Notes: generated from the letters alone by a model not told the origin. DNA of 64,000 bases from Bosea sp. F3-2 (GCF_008253865.1 NZ_CP042331.1:3754001-3818000), one strand, 5' to 3'; shown: positions 25,942 through 37,854, counted from the stretch's first letter. A program made the numbers and translations.

Positions 25942-26047
25942 GGCAGGCCTCCGGGCGCCTTGCTGGTCGCGACACGGCATCTCCGCATCGCCCACGCTTC
26001 TTGACACCATAAGATGTTGAAATGGCGTCAACGCGGCAGCATTTCCG

Positions 26048-26503
26048 TCACAAGGGCAGGGCGCCGTCAGTCTTGACCTCCTCCATCACCGCATAGGTCC
26101 GCGTCTCGCGCACCGCCGGCAGCGCCAGCAGCACCTCGCCGAGGAAGCGGCGATAGGCGTTCATGTCAGCGACGCGCGTCTTGACCAGATAATCGAAGCC
26201 ACCCGCGACCATGTGGCATTCCAGAACCTCCGGCGCCCGCTTCACCGCCGCGGCGAAGCGCTCGAAGGCATCGGGCGTCGTCTTGTCGAGATAGACCTCG
26301 ACGAAGACGAGCAGGTTCAGGCCGAGCTTCATCGGATCGAGCGTGGCGCGGTAGCCGGTGATGTAGCCGTCGCGCGTCAGCCGCTTCAAACGCTCGCCCG
26401 TGGCGGTGGGAGACAACCCGACCTTTTCGGCGAGTTCAACACCCGCGATGCGGCCATCGCCTTGCAGCAGCGAAAGGATACGGCGATCGGTTCGGTCCAG
26501 CAT
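26048..26503 (-). CDS. putR: Lrp/AsnC family regulator, probably of putA
   Basis: A 151-residue feast/famine regulator. The N-terminal HTH (ILSLLQGDGRIAGVELAEKV then LSPTATGERLKRL) is followed by a C-terminal RAM ligand-binding domain (VFVEVYLDKTT ... VLECHMVAGGFDYLVKTRV). It is divergent from putA across a 128-bp gap. In alphaproteobacteria Lrp-type PutR activates putA in response to proline, so that role is inferred from position. A 7+7 bp inverted repeat lies just upstream of its start codon. Confidence 0.85.
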   Translation of the reverse strand: MLDRTDRRILSLLQGDGRIAGVELAEKVGLSPTATGERLKRLTRDGYITGYRATLDPMKLGLNLLVFVEVYLDKTTPDAFERFAAAVKRAPEVLECHMVAGGFDYLVKTRVADMNAYRRFLGEVLLALPAVRETRTYAVMEEVKTDGALPL

Positions 26504-26509
26504 TATGTT

Positions 26510-26537
26510 TCTCTATAGAATTGCATTTTGATAGAGA
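26510..26537. promoter_or_regulatory. Candidate Lrp/PutR operator
   Basis: TCTCTAT, 14 bases, ATAGAGA: perfect 7-bp arms starting 7 bases from the putR start codon, in the shared putR/putA promoter region. The A/T-rich centre suits an Lrp-type site. Confidence 0.45.
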
Positions 26538-26631
26538 TTGATACGGGAAAGAACCACCAAATGCCAATTGATATGCGGCCTATGATCCATCATCCTTCAG
26601 ATAATCCTGCTTGACAGATCCGGAGCCCTTC

Positions 26632-29600
26632 ATGGTCGCCCCCGCCCCGCGTACCGCCATGCCGCCTTTCCGCGCCTCCTTCGCCGAGGATGACGGCGCC
26701 ATCGCCGGCCGGCTGCTCGCCGCCGCGCGCCGCGATCCCGCGGCCAAGGCCCGGATCGACGCGCGCGCCACCGGGCTGATCGAGGCGATCCGCACCCGCA
26801 AGGTCGGCCTCGGCGGCATTGAGGAATTGCTGCGCGAGTATTCGCTCTCGACCAAGGAGGGCCTTGCGTTGATGGTGCTGGCGGAAGCGCTGCTGCGCGT
26901 GCCGGATGCCGCGACCGCCGACCGGCTGATCGAGGACAAGCTCGGCCAGGGCGATTTCGCCCATCATGAATCGAAGTCCGACGCCTTCCTGGTCTCGGCC
27001 TCGGCCTGGGCGCTCGGCATCACCGCCCGCGTCATCCAGCCCGGCGAGACGCCGACGGGCATCGTCAGCAGCCTCGCCAAGCGCTTGGGCGTGCCGACCG
27101 TGCGCACGGCGACGCGCCAGGCGATGCGCGTGATGGGCAACCATTTCGTGCTCGGCCAGACGATCGAGGAGGCGCTGAAGCGCGCCCGCTCCGGCACCGG
27201 CAAGCTCTACCGCTACTCCTTCGACATGCTTGGCGAGGGCGCACGCACGCAGGCCGATGCCGATCGCTATTTCGCCTCCTACGCCGCCGCCATTGACGCC
27301 ATCGGCCGCTCAGCCGGCAATGACAGGCTGCCGAACCGGCCGGGCATTTCCGTCAAGCTCTCGGCGCTGCATCCGCGCTACGAGGCGACGAACCATGAGC
27401 GCGTGCTCTCCGAGCTCGTGCCGAAGGTGATCGCGCTCGCCCGCCAGGCCAAGGGCTACGACCTCAACTTCACCGTCGATGCCGAGGAGGCCGACCGGCT
27501 CGAGCTTTCGCTCGACGTGATCGACGCCGTCTTCGCCGATCCCTCGCTCGACGGCTGGGACGGCTTCGGCCTCGCCATCCAGGCCTATCAGAAGCGCGCC
27601 TCCGCCGTGATCGACCATATCGGCCGGCTGGCGGAGACCTATAACCGGCGCATGATGGTGCGGCTGGTCAAGGGCGCCTATTGGGACACCGAGCTCAAGC
27701 GCGCCCAGGAGCGCGGCCTCGCCGACTACCCGGTCTTCACCCGCAAGGCGATGACGGACCTGAACTACGAGGCCTGCGCCGCCCAGCTCCTGAAGCTCAG
27801 GCCCCGCATCATCCCGCAATTCGCCACGCATAACGCACTCACCGTCGCGACCGTGGCCGAGATGGCTGGAGACGCCGAGGGCTTCGAGTTCCAGCGCCTG
27901 CACGGCATGGGCGAGGCGCTCTACGAGAAGCTGCTGCGCGAGAACGAAGGCTATGCCTGCCGCACCTATGCGCCGGTCGGCGGCCATCAGGATCTGCTCG
28001 CCTATCTCGTCCGCCGCCTGCTCGAGAACGGGGCCAACTCCTCCTTCGTCAGCGCCTCGGGCGACCCCGACGTGCCGGTCTCGCAGCTCCTTACGCCGCC
28101 GGCCGACATCATCGGTAGCGCCAGCGCGGCGCGCCATCGCCGCATCCCGCTGCCGGCTGATCTCTACGGCCCGTCCCGCAAGAACTCGGCCGGCACCGAG
28201 CTCGGCCATGAGGCGAGCCTGGACGCACTGGTGAAGGAGATCGCGGCGACGAAGAGCTTCCCCGACGCGGCGCCGATCATCGACGGCAAGGCGCAGCCCG
28301 GTGCCACGCGCGACGTGCGCTCGCCCATCGACAACAAGCCGATCGGCAAGGTCACCGAAGCCGACGCCGCCACGGCCGAGCGCGCCCTGCTGGCGGCCAA
28401 GGCCGGCTTCCGCGCCTGGAGCGAGACGCCCGCCCGCATCCGCGCCGCCGCGCTACGCAAGGCCGCCGACATCATGGAGACCCGCCGCAGCCTGCTGATC
28501 GCGCTGCTGCAGAGCGAGGCCGGCAAGACCATCGACGACGCCATCTCCGAGGTGCGCGAGACCGTCGATTTCTGCCGTTATTACGCCACGCAGGCCGAGG
28601 AGCAGTTCGCGACCCCGACGGCACTGCCCGGCCCGACGGGTGAAGAGAACCGGCTGATCCTGCGCGGGCGCGGCGCCTTCGTCTGCATCGCACCCTGGAA
28701 CTTCCCGCTCGCGATCTTCACCGGCCAGGTCGTCGCCGCGCTCGTCACCGGCAACAGTGTCGTCGCCAAGCCGGCACCGCAGACGCCGATCATCGCGACC
28801 GTCGCCGTGAAGATCCTGCATGAGGCCGGGGTGCCCGTCAGCGCGCTGCATCTCGTACCGGGTGGCACCGAGGCCGGCGCGGCGCTGGTCGCGCATAAGG
28901 ATGTTGCCGGCGTCGCCTTCACCGGCTCGACCGCGACCGCGCGTGGCATAAACCGGGCGCTCGCCGCCAAGGACGGGCCGATCGTGCCGCTGATCGCCGA
29001 GACCGGCGGCCTCAACGCCATGATCGTCGACGCCACCGCCCTGCCCGAGCAGGTCGCGGACGATGTCGTGATGTCGGCCTTCCGCTCGGCCGGCCAGCGC
29101 TGCTCGGCGCTCAGGCTGCTCGTGGTGCAGGACGATGTCGCCGACAAGATGATCGAGATGATCGAGGGTGCCACCAAGGAGCTCAAGCTCGGCGATCCGC
29201 GTCGGCTCGACATCCATATCGGCCCGGTGATCGACGCCGCCGCCAAGCAGCGCCTCGACACCCATGTCGCCGCCATGCGCCAGCAGGGCCGCGTCGCCTG
29301 GGCCGGGCAGGCGCCCGATCTCGGCGGCACCTTCGTTGCGCCGCATGTCGTCAGGCTCGACCGCGTGACCGACCTCACCGCCGAGCATTTCGGGCCGATC
29401 CTGCATGTCGTACGCTGGAAGGCGGGCGAGCTCGACAAGGTGATCGACGAGATCGACGCCTCGGGCTACGGGCTGACGCTCGGCGTCCACTCGCGCATCG
29501 AGACGACGGTCGAGCGCGTGGCGGAACGCCTCTCGACCGGCAACATTTATGTCAATCGCAACATCATCGGCGCGGTGGTCGGCGTGCAGCCCTTCGGCGG

Positions 29601-29733
29601 CCACGGCCTGTCGGGCACCGGCCCGAAGGCCGGCGGCCCACACTACCTCGCCCGCTTCGCCACCGAGCAGACGGTGACGATCAACACCGCTGCCGCCGGC
29701 GGCAATGCCAGCCTGATCGCGATGGGCGAATGA
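26632..29733 (+). CDS. putA: Bifunctional proline dehydrogenase / P5C dehydrogenase
   Basis: A 1033-residue enzyme that oxidises proline to glutamate at the inner membrane. The FAD-dependent proline dehydrogenase barrel spans about 150-480 (PGISVKLSALHPRYE, VRLVKGAYWDTELKRAQ). The NAD-dependent aldehyde dehydrogenase domain spans about 540-1020, with the catalytic Cys in SAGQRCSALR and the Glu in AETGGLNAMIVDAT. There is no N-terminal ribbon-helix-helix DNA-binding domain, so this is a short PutA that cannot repress itself; the Lrp regulator next door takes that job. The ATG at 26632 has GGAG upstream. Confidence 0.95.
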   Translation: MVAPAPRTAMPPFRASFAEDDGAIAGRLLAAARRDPAAKARIDARATGLIEAIRTRKVGLGGIEELLREYSLSTKEGLALMVLAEALLRVPDAATADRLIEDKLGQGDFAHHESKSDAFLVSASAWALGITARVIQPGETPTGIVSSLAKRLGVPTVRTATRQAMRVMGNHFVLGQTIEEALKRARSGTGKLYRYSFDMLGEGARTQADADRYFASYAAAIDAIGRSAGNDRLPNRPGISVKLSALHPRYEATNHERVLSELVPKVIALARQAKGYDLNFTVDAEEADRLELSLDVIDAVFADPSLDGWDGFGLAIQAYQKRASAVIDHIGRLAETYNRRMMVRLVKGAYWDTELKRAQERGLADYPVFTRKAMTDLNYEACAAQLLKLRPRIIPQFATHNALTVATVAEMAGDAEGFEFQRLHGMGEALYEKLLRENEGYACRTYAPVGGHQDLLAYLVRRLLENGANSSFVSASGDPDVPVSQLLTPPADIIGSASAARHRRIPLPADLYGPSRKNSAGTELGHEASLDALVKEIAATKSFPDAAPIIDGKAQPGATRDVRSPIDNKPIGKVTEADAATAERALLAAKAGFRAWSETPARIRAAALRKAADIMETRRSLLIALLQSEAGKTIDDAISEVRETVDFCRYYATQAEEQFATPTALPGPTGEENRLILRGRGAFVCIAPWNFPLAIFTGQVVAALVTGNSVVAKPAPQTPIIATVAVKILHEAGVPVSALHLVPGGTEAGAALVAHKDVAGVAFTGSTATARGINRALAAKDGPIVPLIAETGGLNAMIVDATALPEQVADDVVMSAFRSAGQRCSALRLLVVQDDVADKMIEMIEGATKELKLGDPRRLDIHIGPVIDAAAKQRLDTHVAAMRQQGRVAWAGQAPDLGGTFVAPHVVRLDRVTDLTAEHFGPILHVVRWKAGELDKVIDEIDASGYGLTLGVHSRIETTVERVAERLSTGNIYVNRNIIGAVVGVQPFGGHGLSGTGPKAGGPHYLARFATEQTVTINTAAAGGNASLIAMGE

Positions 29734-29736
29734 AGC

Positions 29737-29756
29737 GAGGGGCCTCGCGGCCCCTC
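29737..29756 (+). terminator. Hairpin after putA
   Basis: GAGGGGCC, loop TCGC, GGCCCCTC: a perfect 8-bp stem four bases after the putA stop. There is no clear T run. Confidence 0.5.
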
Positions 29757-29760
29757 CCTC

Positions 29761-29822
29761 AAGCATTTTCGAGCGAAGTGGACACCGGTTCGCGTGAAGA
29801 AAATGCGATAAAACAAAGAGCC
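29761..29822. repeat. Dispersed repeat, family E, copy 2
   Basis: Reverse-complement copy of 5111-5176, with only a few differences (for example GGACACC against GGATACC). It lies between convergent putA and the old-yellow-enzyme gene. Confidence 0.8.
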
Positions 29823-29861
29823 AGAGGATTTCTACGTTTCGAAGAAACGCGGAAATCCTCT
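29823..29861 (-). terminator. Hairpin after the old-yellow-enzyme gene
   Basis: AGAGGATTTC and GAAATCCTCT form a perfect 10-bp stem around an 19-base loop, right after the stop codon of the minus-strand gene. It could end either convergent transcript; it may also belong to repeat family E. Confidence 0.45.
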
Positions 29862-29863
29862 GC

Positions 29864-30964
29864 TCACGCCGCGCGGTAGCGCGCGAGCCAGTGGGCGTAA
29901 GGCGCCGGCAGGGTCTTCCAGGCCGGGTTCTCGACGCCGAGCGCCTGCGCCGCGGCATAGGGCCAGTGCGGATCGGCCAGCAGCGGACGGCCCAACGTGA
30001 CGAGATCGACCTTGCCCTCGCGCACCAGCGCGTCGGCCTGCTCGGGCTTGCTGATGTACCAGCTCGTCGAGGCCGGCAGGCCGGCCTCGCGGCGCACCCG
30101 TTCGGCGACCGGCGCCAGGAAGGCCGGTCCCCACGGAATCTTGGCCTCGTTGGTCGAGAAGCCGACGCTGACGTCGATGAAATCCAGCCCCTCGGCCTTG
30201 AAGCGCTTCACCAGCTCGATCGCCTCGGCGAGCGTCTCCTCGTCCTGACCGTCATACTCGATCACGCCGAGGCGTGCGGACAACGGGCGGTCCTCCGGCC
30301 AGACCTTGCGCACGGCGGCCAGCGTCTCGATCAGGAAGCGGCTACGGTTCTCGAAGCTGCCGCCATAGACGTCGTCGCGCTTGTTGGCGTGGCGCGACAG
30401 GAAGCTCTGCGCCAGATAGCCATGGGCGAAATGCAGCTTCAGCCATTCGATGCCGATGTCGCGGGCGCGCTCGGCAGCCGCAACGAAATCGGCACGGACA
30501 CGCGCGATATCGGCCTGCGTCATCGCCCGCGGCACGCGCGAGAGGCCGCCGCCCTGGGCGATCGCTGACGGCGCGATCGTCTCCCAGCCACGCGGATCAT
30601 TTGGCGGGATATGATCGTCGCCTTCCCAGGGACGGTTGGCGCTAGCCTTGCGCCCGGCGTGGCCGATCTGGATGCCGGTGACGGCACCGGCCCTGCGCAT
30701 CTCCGCGACGATCGGCGCCAGCGCCTCGGCCTGCCCGTCATTCCACAGGCCAAGGCAGGCGGGCGTGATCCGCCCTTCCGGTGAGACGCCGGTCGCCTCG
30801 ATGACGACGAGGCCGGCGCCACCGCGCGCCAGCCCGGCAAAGTGGGCGCGATGCCATTCGTTCGCGACACCGTCCTGCGCCGAGTACTGGCACATCGGCG
30901 ATGCGACGATGCGGTTTCGAAGGGTAACGTTCTTCAGGCTGAAAGGGTCGAACAGGCCGGGCAT
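29864..30964 (-). CDS. NADH:flavin oxidoreductase, old yellow enzyme (YqjM-like)
   Basis: A 366-residue FMN-dependent ene-reductase. It starts MPGLFDPFSLKNVTLRNRIV, the normal family N terminus, with GGAG six bases upstream of the ATG at 30964. Family motifs include SPMCQYSAQDG (substrate and flavin loop), QIGHAGRKAS, HGYLAQSFLSRHANKRDDVY followed by GGSFENRSRF, and a C-terminal VTLGRPLLADP flavin-phosphate segment. It is divergent from an ArsR-type regulator with a clear palindrome between them, suggesting induction by electrophiles or similar compounds. Confidence 0.88.
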   Translation of the reverse strand: MPGLFDPFSLKNVTLRNRIVASPMCQYSAQDGVANEWHRAHFAGLARGGAGLVVIEATGVSPEGRITPACLGLWNDGQAEALAPIVAEMRRAGAVTGIQIGHAGRKASANRPWEGDDHIPPNDPRGWETIAPSAIAQGGGLSRVPRAMTQADIARVRADFVAAAERARDIGIEWLKLHFAHGYLAQSFLSRHANKRDDVYGGSFENRSRFLIETLAAVRKVWPEDRPLSARLGVIEYDGQDEETLAEAIELVKRFKAEGLDFIDVSVGFSTNEAKIPWGPAFLAPVAERVRREAGLPASTSWYISKPEQADALVREGKVDLVTLGRPLLADPHWPYAAAQALGVENPAWKTLPAPYAHWLARYRAA

Positions 30965-30999
30965 GCTTGGCTCCGCAGGTGAGGTTCTGATGATTCGAT

Positions 31000-31019
31000 A
31001 GTTCGATATTTTTCGAACT
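31000..31019. promoter_or_regulatory. Candidate ArsR-type operator
   Basis: AGTTCGA, six T/A-rich bases, TCGAACT: perfect 7-bp arms in the 90-bp gap between the divergent OYE and ArsR genes. A further half-like ATTCGATA lies at 30993-31000. Size and placement fit an ArsR dimer site controlling both genes. Confidence 0.55.
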
Positions 31020-31054
31020 TTGGCAATATCAAAACCCTGTGATAGGCTTCGCCG

Positions 31055-31360
31055 ATGCGACATGCCCGCCTGCCCACTTCGGATGAGATTGCACTCGAAG
31101 ACGTCTTCCATGCCCTGAGCGACCCGTTCCGGCTGGAAGTTGTCCGCCGACTCGCGGTGGAGGGCGAGGCGAGCTGCCAGGCCCTCGAGGGCGATCGGCC
31201 GAAATCCAGCGTCTCGCATCACTTCCGCGTCCTGCGCGAAGCCGGCCTTATCCGTACCCGCAATGAGGGCGCGACACGAATGAACGCGCTACGCCGCGAG
31301 GATATCGAGCAGCGCTTTCCCGGCCTGCTGTCCTGCGTTCTCTCGAAACGGGACGAGTGA
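31055..31360 (+). CDS. ArsR family transcriptional regulator
   Basis: A 101-residue winged-helix protein. It has LEDVFHALSDPFRLEVVRRL (helix 1) and SSVSHHFRVLREAGLIRTRNE (recognition helix and wing). The classical metal-binding ELCVCDL motif is absent; only single cysteines occur (ASCQ, LSCVL), so a redox or electrophile signal is possible. It probably represses itself and the divergent OYE gene. The RppH gene follows 104 bp downstream. Confidence 0.85.
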   Translation: MRHARLPTSDEIALEDVFHALSDPFRLEVVRRLAVEGEASCQALEGDRPKSSVSHHFRVLREAGLIRTRNEGATRMNALRREDIEQRFPGLLSCVLSKRDE

Positions 31361-31464
31361 GATTTCTTTGCCGGCTGCCATTTGCCGAGATGAGCGGCCT
31401 GCACAACGCAGTTTACGGCCAGCACGCGGTTTCGCGGCATGAGACGGCGTCCTATGCTCTGCCG

Positions 31465-31983
31465 ATGAGCCTCCCCTATCGCGCCAATGTCGGTATCGCC
31501 TTGTTCAACGCCGAAGGACTGGTCTTCGCCGGCCACTCGCATAGCGCCGGCCCGGAGGTCATCCTGCCCGGCTTCGACTGGCAGATGCCGCAGGGCGGCA
31601 TCGACCCGGACGAGGACATCGTCGCCGCCGCCCGCCGCGAGCTCGAAGAGGAGACCGGCGTCACCAGCGCAGACTTCCTTGCCGTGACCGAGGAGTGGTG
31701 GAGCTACGATTTCCCACCCTATGACGGGCCGCCGCACAGGCTCACGGCCTTTCGCGGCCAGCGCCAGCGCTGGGTTGCCTTCCGCTTCACCGGCAACGAC
31801 GACGAGATCGATATCGGCAAGCCGAACGGCGACGAGCCGCCGGAATTCAGTGAATGGTGCTGGCGCCCGTTGAACCAGATGCCGGGGCTCGTCGTTCCCT
31901 TCAAGAAAACTGTCTACGAGCGGGTCGCCGCCGCCTTTGCGGCCTTCGCCTCGCCCGCCACGGCTGAGGGAATGGACCGATGA
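31465..31983 (+). CDS. rppH: RNA pyrophosphohydrolase (Nudix)
   Basis: A 172-residue Nudix hydrolase that removes pyrophosphate from mRNA 5' ends and so starts decay. The Nudix box is complete (GGIDPDEDIVAAARRELEEE then TGV, about residues 44-66). MSLPYRANVGIALFN and FDWQMPQGGID are typical of RppH rather than of nucleotide-sugar Nudix enzymes. The ATG at 31465 matches family N termini; an earlier in-frame start at 31357 overlaps the arsR end. Its stop overlaps the start of the VOC gene (ATGA). Confidence 0.88.
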   Translation: MSLPYRANVGIALFNAEGLVFAGHSHSAGPEVILPGFDWQMPQGGIDPDEDIVAAARRELEEETGVTSADFLAVTEEWWSYDFPPYDGPPHRLTAFRGQRQRWVAFRFTGNDDEIDIGKPNGDEPPEFSEWCWRPLNQMPGLVVPFKKTVYERVAAAFAAFASPATAEGMDR

Positions 31984-32360
31984 GCATCGTCGAACTCGAC
32001 CACTGCGTGATCCATGTCTCCGACTGGGAACGCTCGAACGCCTTCTATCACGACGTGATCGGCGCGGAGATCATCCCGAACAAGGACGGTTTCGTCTATC
32101 GCATCGGACGCGCGCAATTGAACTGCCATGGGCCGGGGCTCGATCCGACGCCGGTGGCCCGCCTGCCCGTTCCGCCGGGCGGCAGCGATCTCTGCTTCGT
32201 CTGGCCAGGGCCGATCGCAGAAGCGATCAGCCATCTCGAACGGCAGAAAGTTGCGATCGAACTCGGCCCGGTCCAGCGCTTTGGCCGCGGCGGCCATGGC
32301 ACGAGCGTCTATTTCCGCGATCCCGACGGTTCGCTGCTGGAGTTCATCAGCTACGCATGA
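31980..32360 (+). CDS. VOC family (glyoxalase-like) protein
   Basis: A 126-residue vicinal-oxygen-chelate protein with two beta-alpha-beta-beta-beta modules. LDHCVIHVSDWERSNAFYHD opens the first module with its metal-ligand-type His, and GTSVYFRDPDGSLLEFISY closes the second with the Glu. Substrate unknown. The start codon overlaps the rppH stop by four bases, so translation is probably coupled. The stop abuts the terminator hairpin shared with the convergent atp operon. Confidence 0.86.
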   Translation: MSIVELDHCVIHVSDWERSNAFYHDVIGAEIIPNKDGFVYRIGRAQLNCHGPGLDPTPVARLPVPPGGSDLCFVWPGPIAEAISHLERQKVAIELGPVQRFGRGGHGTSVYFRDPDGSLLEFISYA

Positions 32361-32384
32361 AAAAGGGCCGCTTACGCGGCCCCT
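32359..32384 (-). terminator. Terminator of the atp operon
   Basis: Read on the minus strand: GGGCCGC, loop GTAA, GCGGCCC, then TTTTT. It is a classic rho-independent terminator 26 bases past the atpC stop. On the plus strand it lies directly after the VOC stop but lacks a good T run. Confidence 0.82.
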
Positions 32385-32409
32385 TGCATTCTCGGCTTCC
32401 AGGTGACCC

Positions 32410-32823
32410 TCAGGCCGCCTTGCGCTGCTCGAAGACGTGCTTGAACTCGTGCAGTTGCACCAGCATGTCGCGCAAGCGGCGCTCCTCGACCTCGCTCGGC
32501 GCCGCGGCGAGACGGGTCTCGGCCGAGAGGATCGCCGCGTCGAGGACCTCGTTGTTGACGTCCTCGATGAAGTTCGCACGTTCGGCCAAGATCGTGACAG
32601 AGGTCTGGTTGACCTCGACGAGGCCGCCGCCGACGAAGAATTCCTTGCCGTTGTCGGCGCCGGTCTGGGCCAGCACGATGCCCGGCTTCAGCCCGGCAAC
32701 GGTCGGAACGTGACCGGCGAGCACAGTCATCTCGCCCTCAACCGACGGGATGATGACGCTGATGACCTCGCCCGAGAACAGGATGCGCTCCGGCGAGACG
32801 AGTTCGAAATTGAAGGTGGCCAT
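32410..32823 (-). CDS. atpC: ATP synthase F1 subunit epsilon
   Basis: A 137-residue central-stalk subunit. It begins MATFNFELVSPERILFSGEV, with GEMTVLAGHVPTV in the beta sandwich and a helical C terminus from about residue 90. It couples rotation to catalysis and can inhibit hydrolysis. It is the last gene of atpHAGDC and is separated from atpD by 113 bp containing a family A repeat. A strong terminator follows. Confidence 0.95.
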   Translation of the reverse strand: MATFNFELVSPERILFSGEVISVIIPSVEGEMTVLAGHVPTVAGLKPGIVLAQTGADNGKEFFVGGGLVEVNQTSVTILAERANFIEDVNNEVLDAAILSAETRLAAAPSEVEERRLRDMLVQLHEFKHVFEQRKAA

Positions 32824-32843
32824 CGTTTCATTCTCCCCGGCTC

Positions 32844-32924
32844 GTCATGGCCGGGTTTGATCCGGCCATCTCGGAAACCAGCGGTTTCTGGTCATGAGAT
32901 CCCCGGGACGAGCCCGGGGATGAC
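32844..32924. repeat. Palindromic repeat, family A, inside the atp operon
   Basis: GTCATGGCCGGGTTTGATCC ... GAGCCCGGGGATGAC in the atpD-atpC gap, an imperfect inverted repeat. Confidence 0.7.
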
Positions 32925-32936
32925 GCGTTCGGAAGT

Positions 32937-34424
<1,488 letters not shown>

Positions 34425-34499
34425 GGCGGAACCTCGGGACTAGCGCATTCGGATGTTTCGGCAGCCGGCGGAGAGCACCGCCGGCGAGAGTCTAGGCGG

Positions 34500-35369
34500 T
34501 TAGAGCGCTTCCGCGCCGGAGATGATCTCGATCAGTTCCTTCGTGATCATCGCCTGACGCGAGCGGTTATAGAGCGTGGTCTGCTTCTTGATCATCTCGC
34601 CGGCATTGCGCGTGGCGGAATCCATCGCGGACATGCGCGCGCCCTGTTCGGAGGCGGCATTCTCGAGCAGCGCGCGCAGGATCTGAACCACCAGGTTGCG
34701 CGGCAGCAGCGCCTCGAGGATCTCGCTCTCGTCCGGCTCGTAGTCGTAGACGGCGTCGGTCTGCTTCGTCCCTTCCGGAATCTCGGCCGGGATGATGCGC
34801 TGCGCCGTCGGGATCTGGGCGATCACCGAGCGGAATTTCGAGAAGAACAGCGTCGCGACGTCGAACTCGCCCTCGTTGAAGCGGGCGAGCAGCTTCTGCG
34901 CGATCGCCTCGGCGTTGACGAAGCCGACCTGCTTGAACTCGCGCAGATCGATGAACTCGATGATCTCGCTGGCGAACTGCCGACGCAGGATATCGTAGCC
35001 CTTCTTGCCGACGCAGATGATCTTGATCGTCTTGCCATCGGCCTTGAGCGCATTCGCCTTGTCGCGGGCGAGGCGCGCGATCGAGGAGTTGAAGGCGCCG
35101 CACAAGCCGCGCTCGGCGGTGCAGACCAGCAGCAGATGCACCTTGTCCGAGCCCGTGCCGGCGATCAGGCGCGGCGCGCTCGATCCGGTCACGCCGGAAG
35201 CGAGGTTCGCCAGCACCGTCTCCATGCGCTCGGCATAGGGGCGCGCGGCCTCGGCGGCCGTCTGCGCGCGGCGCAGCTTGGCAGCCGCGACCATCTGCAT
35301 GGCCTTGGTGATCTTCTGCGTCGCCTTCACCGAGGCGATGCGGTTACGTAGGTCCTTCAAAGAAGGCAT
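34500..35369 (-). CDS. atpG: ATP synthase F1 subunit gamma
   Basis: A 289-residue central-shaft subunit. The N-terminal helix MPSLKDLRNRIASVKATQKI and the C-terminal helix ending RQAMITKELIEIISGAEAL form the coiled coil that rotates in the hexamer, and ERGLCGAFNSSI is a signature. It is separated from atpA by 136 bp of repeat and from atpD by 75 bp. Confidence 0.96.
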   Translation of the reverse strand: MPSLKDLRNRIASVKATQKITKAMQMVAAAKLRRAQTAAEAARPYAERMETVLANLASGVTGSSAPRLIAGTGSDKVHLLLVCTAERGLCGAFNSSIARLARDKANALKADGKTIKIICVGKKGYDILRRQFASEIIEFIDLREFKQVGFVNAEAIAQKLLARFNEGEFDVATLFFSKFRSVIAQIPTAQRIIPAEIPEGTKQTDAVYDYEPDESEILEALLPRNLVVQILRALLENAASEQGARMSAMDSATRNAGEMIKKQTTLYNRSRQAMITKELIEIISGAEAL

Positions 35370-35385
35370 GTGGCGCTCTCACCCC

Positions 35386-35496
35386 GTCATGGTCGACCTT
35401 GTGTCGACCATCCACGTCTTGAACCTCGGTCTCATCTACCACGTTCGCCGCATTCACGACGAAGACGTGGATGGTCGGGACAAGCCCGACCATGAC
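35386..35496. repeat. Palindromic repeat, family B, inside the atp operon
   Basis: GTCATGGTCGACCTTGTGTC ... GGACAAGCCCGACCATGAC, 111 bp in the atpA-atpG gap. It is longer than the 91-bp copies elsewhere. Confidence 0.8.
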
Positions 35497-35505
35497 GCCT
35501 GCGGA

Positions 35506-37034
<1,529 letters not shown>

Positions 37035-37035
<1 letters not shown>

Positions 37036-37604
37036 CAGCCGACCTCTTTCATGGCAAGACGAATTGAATTGAGCTTGGTTTTCAGCGAGGCGTCGACCAT
37101 CCGCGAGGCCATCTTGACGATGAGCCCGCCGATCAGCGTCGGATCGACCTTGATCGAGACGTCGACATCCTTGCCGGCGACGCCCTTCAGCACCGCGCGG
37201 ATCTCGTCGACGCGCTTGGCCGTCGGCTCTTCGGCGACCGTCACCTCGGCGGAGACGATGCCCTTGGCCTCGGCGACCAGGCGCTTGTAGCCGGTGATCA
37301 TGCCGGGCAGCGCGAAGAGACGGCGCTTGCTGGCGACCAGGCCGATGAAATTGGCGGCGATGCCGGTGATGCCGGCCTTCTCGAGCACGGCCTTGATCGC
37401 GGCGACCTGCTCCTCGGCGGTGAAGGCCGGGCTCTCGATCAGGCGGGCGAGGTCGGCGCTCTCGGCGAGCAGGCCGTTGAAGGCGTCCAGAGCGGCGGCG
37501 ACGGCGTCGATCGCACCGTTCTCCTCAGCCAGCTCGAACAGAGCGGTGGCATAGCGCTGAGCTACGCCCGACACCAATGTCCCCTGCGATCCGCCTTCAG
37601 CCAC
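37035..37604 (-). CDS. atpH: ATP synthase F1 subunit delta
   Basis: A 189-residue peripheral-stalk subunit linking the F1 hexamer to the Fo b subunits. It has GVAQRYATALFELAEENGAI at the N terminus, and a C-terminal DPTLIGGLIVKMASRMVDAS signature. I use the GTG at 37604 (VAEGGSQGTLVSGVAQRYA): GGAAGC lies upstream, and the length then matches the family. A longer in-frame frame reaches 37688. It is the first gene of the operon, so the promoter lies in 37605-37979. Fo genes are elsewhere, as usual in alphaproteobacteria. Confidence 0.93.
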
Positions 37605-37854
37605 GCTTCCCGTCTCTCGTTTCAAGGGACTGCACCGGCGACCTTCCGGAGAAGGTGGAGTGCATCGTCCCGACGCTGCGAGTATCATAGGCCCAAAGTC
37701 GGCAAGACGACTTCGCGACCGAAATGTGGCGGTGCACTAGCATGTGGTTCCGGGCCGCGCAATCGCTGATTGGCCCATGGAAGTGGCGATTTCGCCACGG
37801 CTTTCAGCAATTCAAAGGAATCCGGAGTGACGACGCGTTTTCATGAAAGCGCGG

